43,970 nt of DNA from Pseudomonadota bacterium (GTDB lineage: Bacteria > Pseudomonadota > Alphaproteobacteria > Rhizobiales > Xanthobacteraceae), in assembly GCA_023404705.1 (NCBI GenBank), contig JAEYAU010000016.1, positions 1-43,970 of the forward strand. Direction: 5' to 3'. Position 1 is the stretch's first letter; each line of letters begins with the position of its first letter. Made by a program: the position numbers and the translations under genes. This document shows positions 40,608 through 43,970 of the stretch, piece by piece. The notes under the pieces were generated by a model. That model saw nothing but the letters and a program-made list of their open reading frames with translations, ran no database searches and was not told the DNA's origin.

Positions 40608-42029
40608 GTGTCGCGCATTGTCGTTGTGTCCAACCGCATTGGCCCGATCGAGGAAGGCAAGTCCGCGCCCGGCGGTCTTGCGGTCGGGGTTTACGAGATT
40701 CTTCGCGCCACCGGCGGCATCTGGTTCGGATGGTCCGGCGAGACCATCGACCAGACCTCGCAGGCGCCGAGCCTCGTCCAGCAGGGCAACATCACCTACG
40801 CGACCATCGGTCTCGGCCGGAAGGACTATGGCGAGTATTACGCGGGCTTCTCCAACGCGACGCTGTGGCCGCTGCTGCACTATCGCACGGGCCTCATCGA
40901 CTTCAGCCGCGACTGCCTCAGCGGTTATCTGCGCGTCAACGAGCAGTTCGCCGAGCATCTCGCGCGCCTGATCCAGCCGGACGACATCATCTGGGTGCAC
41001 GACTATCACCTGATCCCCCTCGGCGCCGCGCTGCGTCGCCGCGGCATCACCCAGCGCATCGGCTTCTTCCTGCACACGCCGCTGCCGCCGCGCGCCGTGA
41101 TGCGCACGCTGCCGGATCACCGCCAGATCTTCGGCACCTTCTCGGCCTATGACGTGGTCGGCTTCCAGACCGCGGACGACGCGGATCACTTCACCGACTA
41201 CATGGTGCGCGATCTCGGCGCCTCGAAGCAGGGCTCGACGCTGGCGCTCGATGCGCGTCTCTTCAAGGCCGGCGTATTCCCGATCGGCATCGATCCGGAC
41301 GACTTTGCGCGCACCGCCGCCGTGGCGGTGGGACAGTCGGCGACGCGCCGCCTCGCGCGCAGCCTCGGCGAGCGTCCGCTGATCATCGGCGTCGATCGTC
41401 TCGACTACAGCAAGGGCCTGCCGTTCCGATTCAAGTCGATCGAGCTGCTGCTTGGCCAGCATCCCGAATGGCGCGGCCGCTGCACTTTTCTCCAGGTCGC
41501 CACGCTGAGCCGCACCGACGTACGCCAGTATCGCGACCTGCGCGCCGAGCTCGACGCCGCGGCGGGCCACATCAACGGCCGCTATGCGGACTACGACTGG
41601 ACGCCGATCCGCTACGTCAACAAGAGCTTCAACCGCAACACGCTGGCGGGCTTCTTCCGCCACGCCCGCGTCGGCCTGGTGACGCCCCTGCGCGACGGCA
41701 TGAACCTCGTTGCCAAGGAATATGTGGCGGCGCAGAAGCCCGACGATCCGGGCGTGCTGGTGCTCTCGCAATTCGCCGGCGCCGCCAACGAGCTCGACTC
41801 GGCACTGCTGGTCAATCCCTTCGACGTCGGCGGCGTCGCGCAGACCATCATCCGCGCGCTCGAGATGTCGCTGCCGGAACGCGTCGAACGCTGGCGTGCG
41901 ATGATGACGACACTGCACAACAACACGGTGCGCGACTGGGCCCGCCGCTTCGTCGAGACGCTCACCGCCAACCGCGCCGACATGCGCCCCGCCGCGCTGT
42001 CCGGCGGAGCAGGGCGGACGGGCGCGTAG
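40608..42029 (+). CDS. otsA: alpha,alpha-trehalose-phosphate synthase (UDP-forming)
   Basis: The 473-residue protein is a GT20-family glucosyltransferase that makes trehalose 6-phosphate from a nucleotide glucose and glucose 6-phosphate. Key blocks are SNRIGPIEEGKSAPGGLAVG at the N-terminus, IWVHDYHLIPL (residues 128-138), VDRLDYSKGLP (262-272, with the phosphate-binding Arg264 and Lys269) and the C-terminal RDGMNLVAKEYVA. The GTG at 40608 is chosen because AAGGAGG lies just before it and the protein then begins with the family VVVSNR strand. No otsB phosphatase gene is next to it. An EcfG-type promoter upstream suggests induction by osmotic or general stress. It converges on the gntR gene. 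Confidence 0.95.
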   Translation: MSRIVVVSNRIGPIEEGKSAPGGLAVGVYEILRATGGIWFGWSGETIDQTSQAPSLVQQGNITYATIGLGRKDYGEYYAGFSNATLWPLLHYRTGLIDFSRDCLSGYLRVNEQFAEHLARLIQPDDIIWVHDYHLIPLGAALRRRGITQRIGFFLHTPLPPRAVMRTLPDHRQIFGTFSAYDVVGFQTADDADHFTDYMVRDLGASKQGSTLALDARLFKAGVFPIGIDPDDFARTAAVAVGQSATRRLARSLGERPLIIGVDRLDYSKGLPFRFKSIELLLGQHPEWRGRCTFLQVATLSRTDVRQYRDLRAELDAAAGHINGRYADYDWTPIRYVNKSFNRNTLAGFFRHARVGLVTPLRDGMNLVAKEYVAAQKPDDPGVLVLSQFAGAANELDSALLVNPFDVGGVAQTIIRALEMSLPERVERWRAMMTTLHNNTVRDWARRFVETLTANRADMRPAALSGGAGRTGA

Positions 42030-42035
42030 CCTTCC

Positions 42036-42785
42036 CTACTTCAGCGACTTCAGCTGCCGCGTCAGCTCCAGCGAGTAGGTGTAGCGTCCCTCCGGATGCG
42101 TCACCACGGTGGTTTCGAAGTGCCCGCTCTTGCGGCCCCAATAGCGGCGCACCATCGTGAGCGCGGCAGTGCCGGGGCGCACCTTAAGCACGCGCGCGAG
42201 CTTCGCCGAGATGCGCGTCGCGAATACCTCGAGCTGCGCCCGTTCGACGGTGTCGCCGAACATCTTCTCGACCTGCTGGTGCACATTGGCGCGCGGATGA
42301 TCCTTCTGCCGCACCACCGAGGCGAATTTCGGCAGCACATAGATCTCGGTCCAGGCGAGCGGCTCCGGCAGGCGGTCCGAGCGGCGCACCGAGAGGATGC
42401 GGAACCATTTCGTGCCCGGCTCGCAATGGATAGTCTGCGCGAGCGTGCGATCCGCGATCACTTCGCCGGCCGAGATCGTCTCGCGATAGGTGTCTGTCGG
42501 ATAGCGCATCCACTGCGCCAGCGAGCCGACCGTGTGGGTGAAAACCGTCGGCTGGGTCGCGGCCGTCACGACCGAGCCCGCGCCCGCGCGCCGGCTGATC
42601 AGCCCTTGCTCGGTGATCACGCGCAGCGCCTCCCGCATCGTGTGGCGGCTGGCGCGGAATTTCTTGCACAGCTTGAGCTCCGGCGGCAGCAGGCTGCCGA
42701 CCGGATAGCGGCCGTGGCTGATGTCGGCCTGCAGCTTCTCGGCGATCGCGCGATAGCGCGGCAGGCGTGTGCTCTTGCGCTGCAT
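42036..42785 (-). CDS. GntR-family (HutC/UTRA type) transcriptional regulator
   Basis: The 249-residue protein has an N-terminal GntR winged helix (residues 10-75; YPVGSLLPPELKLCKKFRAS, then RHTMREALRVITEQGLISRR) and a C-terminal UTRA ligand-binding domain of the chorismate-lyase fold (residues 95-245). Such regulators respond to sugars, amino sugars or related metabolites. The ATG shares a base with the stop of the upstream oxidoreductase gene (TGATG), so it is co-transcribed with it and may control it. The effector is not identifiable. Confidence 0.92.
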   Translation of the reverse strand: MQRKSTRLPRYRAIAEKLQADISHGRYPVGSLLPPELKLCKKFRASRHTMREALRVITEQGLISRRAGAGSVVTAATQPTVFTHTVGSLAQWMRYPTDTYRETISAGEVIADRTLAQTIHCEPGTKWFRILSVRRSDRLPEPLAWTEIYVLPKFASVVRQKDHPRANVHQQVEKMFGDTVERAQLEVFATRISAKLARVLKVRPGTAALTMVRRYWGRKSGHFETTVVTHPEGRYTYSLELTRQLKSLK

Positions 42786-43813
42786 CAGTGGACCGCGTGG
42801 CTCGCATTGCGGTGGAGCGACTGCTGCGGCGCATCCTGCCGGCCGATCGTAACGGGCCCGGACGCATTGAGCGAGGCGATCACGGCCTCGAACGCCCCGA
42901 TCGTGTCGAGCATCTGCTGCGGCGCAATCGGAAAGTCGCGCCGTCCCTCGACCGCATCCGCGAAGGCCTCGGCGAGCAGAAGCAGCGAGTCTGCGGGCGC
43001 AAGCTCCCGCGTCTGCGGCGCTTCGCCGATGCGCGCCAGCGTGAGCGTGGTCTCGCCGTTCACTTCGGCGCGCCCCTTGCTGCCGAAGACGTGGAAGTGC
43101 CAGTACATCGGCGCGGCGCGCACCGTCGCCATGGTGCCCGTGGCGCCGCTCGCGAACTCGATCAGCACCGCGACCGCATCACGCGGATCGGGCGGCGGCT
43201 TCGCCGCGAACAGCTTTGCGTGCACCTGCCGCGCCGGGCCCGCGAGATTGATCATCGAGTCGAGCACATGCAGTCCGGCGCCGGTCATGCCCGCGCCCGG
43301 CGACTCCGCCGGATCATCGCGCCAGCCGCCCGCAACCACGCGCGTTGAATGCTCGTTGCTGAAATGGCCCTCAATGTGCAGGACCTCGCCGATATCGCCT
43401 GCCGCGACGAGGCGTGCGAGCTCCAGCATGGCGGGGAAGAAGCGCTTGTTCTGCCCGACCGCGAGCGGCACGCCCGCCGCCTGGCAGGCCGCGATCGCGC
43501 GCGCCGCCTCGTCGCGCCGCAGCGCCAGCGGCTTCTCGCACCAGACCGGTTTGCCCGCCTTCGCGACCGCGGACACCTGCTCGACATGCAGCGAATGCGG
43601 CGTCGCCAGCACCACGGCCTTCACGGCCGGATCGCGGATCGCGTCGGCGAGCTCGGTCGAGAGCGCGAAGCGATGCTGAGCCGCGAAGTCGCGCACCAGC
43701 TCGGGCTCCTTGCTCACGCCGCGGACGAAGCGCAGCCGCTGGCTCTTGCCCTGCACCGCATTGACGATCGACTTGCCCCAGCGCCCGAGGCCCACGATGG
43801 CTGCATCGATCAT
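42785..43813 (-). CDS. Gfo/Idh/MocA-family oxidoreductase
   Basis: The 342-residue protein has an N-terminal Rossmann domain with AAIVGLGRWGKSIVNA (residues 4-19) and the conserved EKPLAL motif (CEKPLAL near residue 96), plus the larger C-terminal alpha/beta domain with the GAGMTGAGLHVLDSMINLAG block that carries the family His. These enzymes oxidise or reduce sugars, inositols or related compounds with NAD(P). The ATG at 43813 is preferred because it lies directly before the dinucleotide-binding strand; the open frame extends upstream. It is translationally coupled to the gntR gene. No transporter or kinase is in view to hint at the substrate. Confidence 0.9.
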   Translation of the reverse strand: MIDAAIVGLGRWGKSIVNAVQGKSQRLRFVRGVSKEPELVRDFAAQHRFALSTELADAIRDPAVKAVVLATPHSLHVEQVSAVAKAGKPVWCEKPLALRRDEAARAIAACQAAGVPLAVGQNKRFFPAMLELARLVAAGDIGEVLHIEGHFSNEHSTRVVAGGWRDDPAESPGAGMTGAGLHVLDSMINLAGPARQVHAKLFAAKPPPDPRDAVAVLIEFASGATGTMATVRAAPMYWHFHVFGSKGRAEVNGETTLTLARIGEAPQTRELAPADSLLLLAEAFADAVEGRRDFPIAPQQMLDTIGAFEAVIASLNASGPVTIGRQDAPQQSLHRNASHAVH

Positions 43814-43947
43814 CAAGTCCGGCTCCGCTGGTTTCGGGACGCGCATCCTATCGCGGCGGTTGTCGGCCGGGCAATCGGCGGCCGGTCGCTGGGTGGAGAT
43901 CGCGATGTCGGCGCAACACGTTCGTGAGTGGGGCACTGCCGTTCGCT

Positions 43948-43970
43948 CCCTCCCCCCTTGCGGGGGAGGG
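43948..43970. repeat. GC-rich inverted repeat at the right edge, cut by the window
   Basis: CCCTCCCCC (43948-43956) pairs with GGGGGAGGG (43962-43970) around a short CTTGC loop. The same kind of CCCTCCCCC...GGGGGAGGG element is common between genes in Rhizobiales. It may continue beyond the window, so the full unit cannot be defined. Confidence 0.65.

Overview
The window is high-GC bacterial DNA from an alphaproteobacterium, most likely of the order Hyphomicrobiales (Rhizobiales), close to the Bradyrhizobium/Rhodoplanes side. This is an inference from gene content: a cpaBCEF-tadBC pilus locus with the small lipoprotein typical of that order, a BA14K-family secreted protein, two promoters of the GGAAC-N16/17-GTT stress-sigma (EcfG) type, TTAACCAT (CtrA-like) sites, and a composite palindromic repeat of a kind common in these genomes. 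I see no tRNA, rRNA, CRISPR array, transposase or prophage gene.

Region 1 (3-17874) is a large acyl-CoA catabolic island. It holds an AtuA-like protein (cut by the window start), an acyl-CoA synthetase, a MaoC hydratase, an SDR of the enoyl-CoA reductase type and a convergent isovaleryl-CoA-dehydrogenase-like flavoprotein. These are followed by an eleven-gene co-directional operon: TetR regulator, biotin carboxylase, biotin carrier, carboxyltransferase, livG, a second acyl-CoA synthetase, livH, livM, livK, livF and a DapA-like lyase. Genes are joined by 1-4 nt overlaps or short gaps. Together they predict import of a branched, probably isoprenoid-like or beta-methyl acid, CoA activation, dehydrogenation, carboxylation, hydration and reduction, as in the Atu (acyclic terpene) and Liu (leucine/isovalerate) pathways. 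The substrate is not determined by the sequence.

Region 2 (17876-24779) is mixed: a minus-strand operon of an EamA transporter, an MddA-like methanethiol S-methyltransferase and an alpha/beta hydrolase; a hydrolase-LuxR fusion regulator; an FMN alpha-hydroxy-acid oxidase; a BA14K protein behind a perfect stress-sigma promoter; a membrane-anchored coiled-coil orphan; and a DUF1993 protein. Region 3 (24829-27171) is a solitary molybdenum hydroxylase large subunit.

Region 4 (27378-36942) is a tad/cpa pilus locus: cpaB, cpaC, a small lipoprotein, cpaE, cpaF, tadB, tadC and a separate tadD, all on the minus strand, with a divergent TadG-like von Willebrand protein. No Flp pilin or prepilin peptidase gene is in the window. 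Possible regulatory sites are a pair of 20-bp repeats spaced 40 bp apart in front of cpaB and TTAACCAT motifs in front of tadD.

Region 5 (36956-43970) has an RsmB-type RNA methyltransferase, an unusual fusion of an archaeal-type DUF371 domain to a divergent RsmI-like methyltransferase, a second FMN hydroxy-acid oxidase with altered active-site residues, otsA behind a second stress-sigma-type promoter, and a Gfo/Idh/MocA oxidoreductase-GntR operon. The strongest candidates for something new are the DUF371-RsmI fusion and the composition of the catabolic island (split carboxylase alpha subunit and a ligase embedded among transporter genes).
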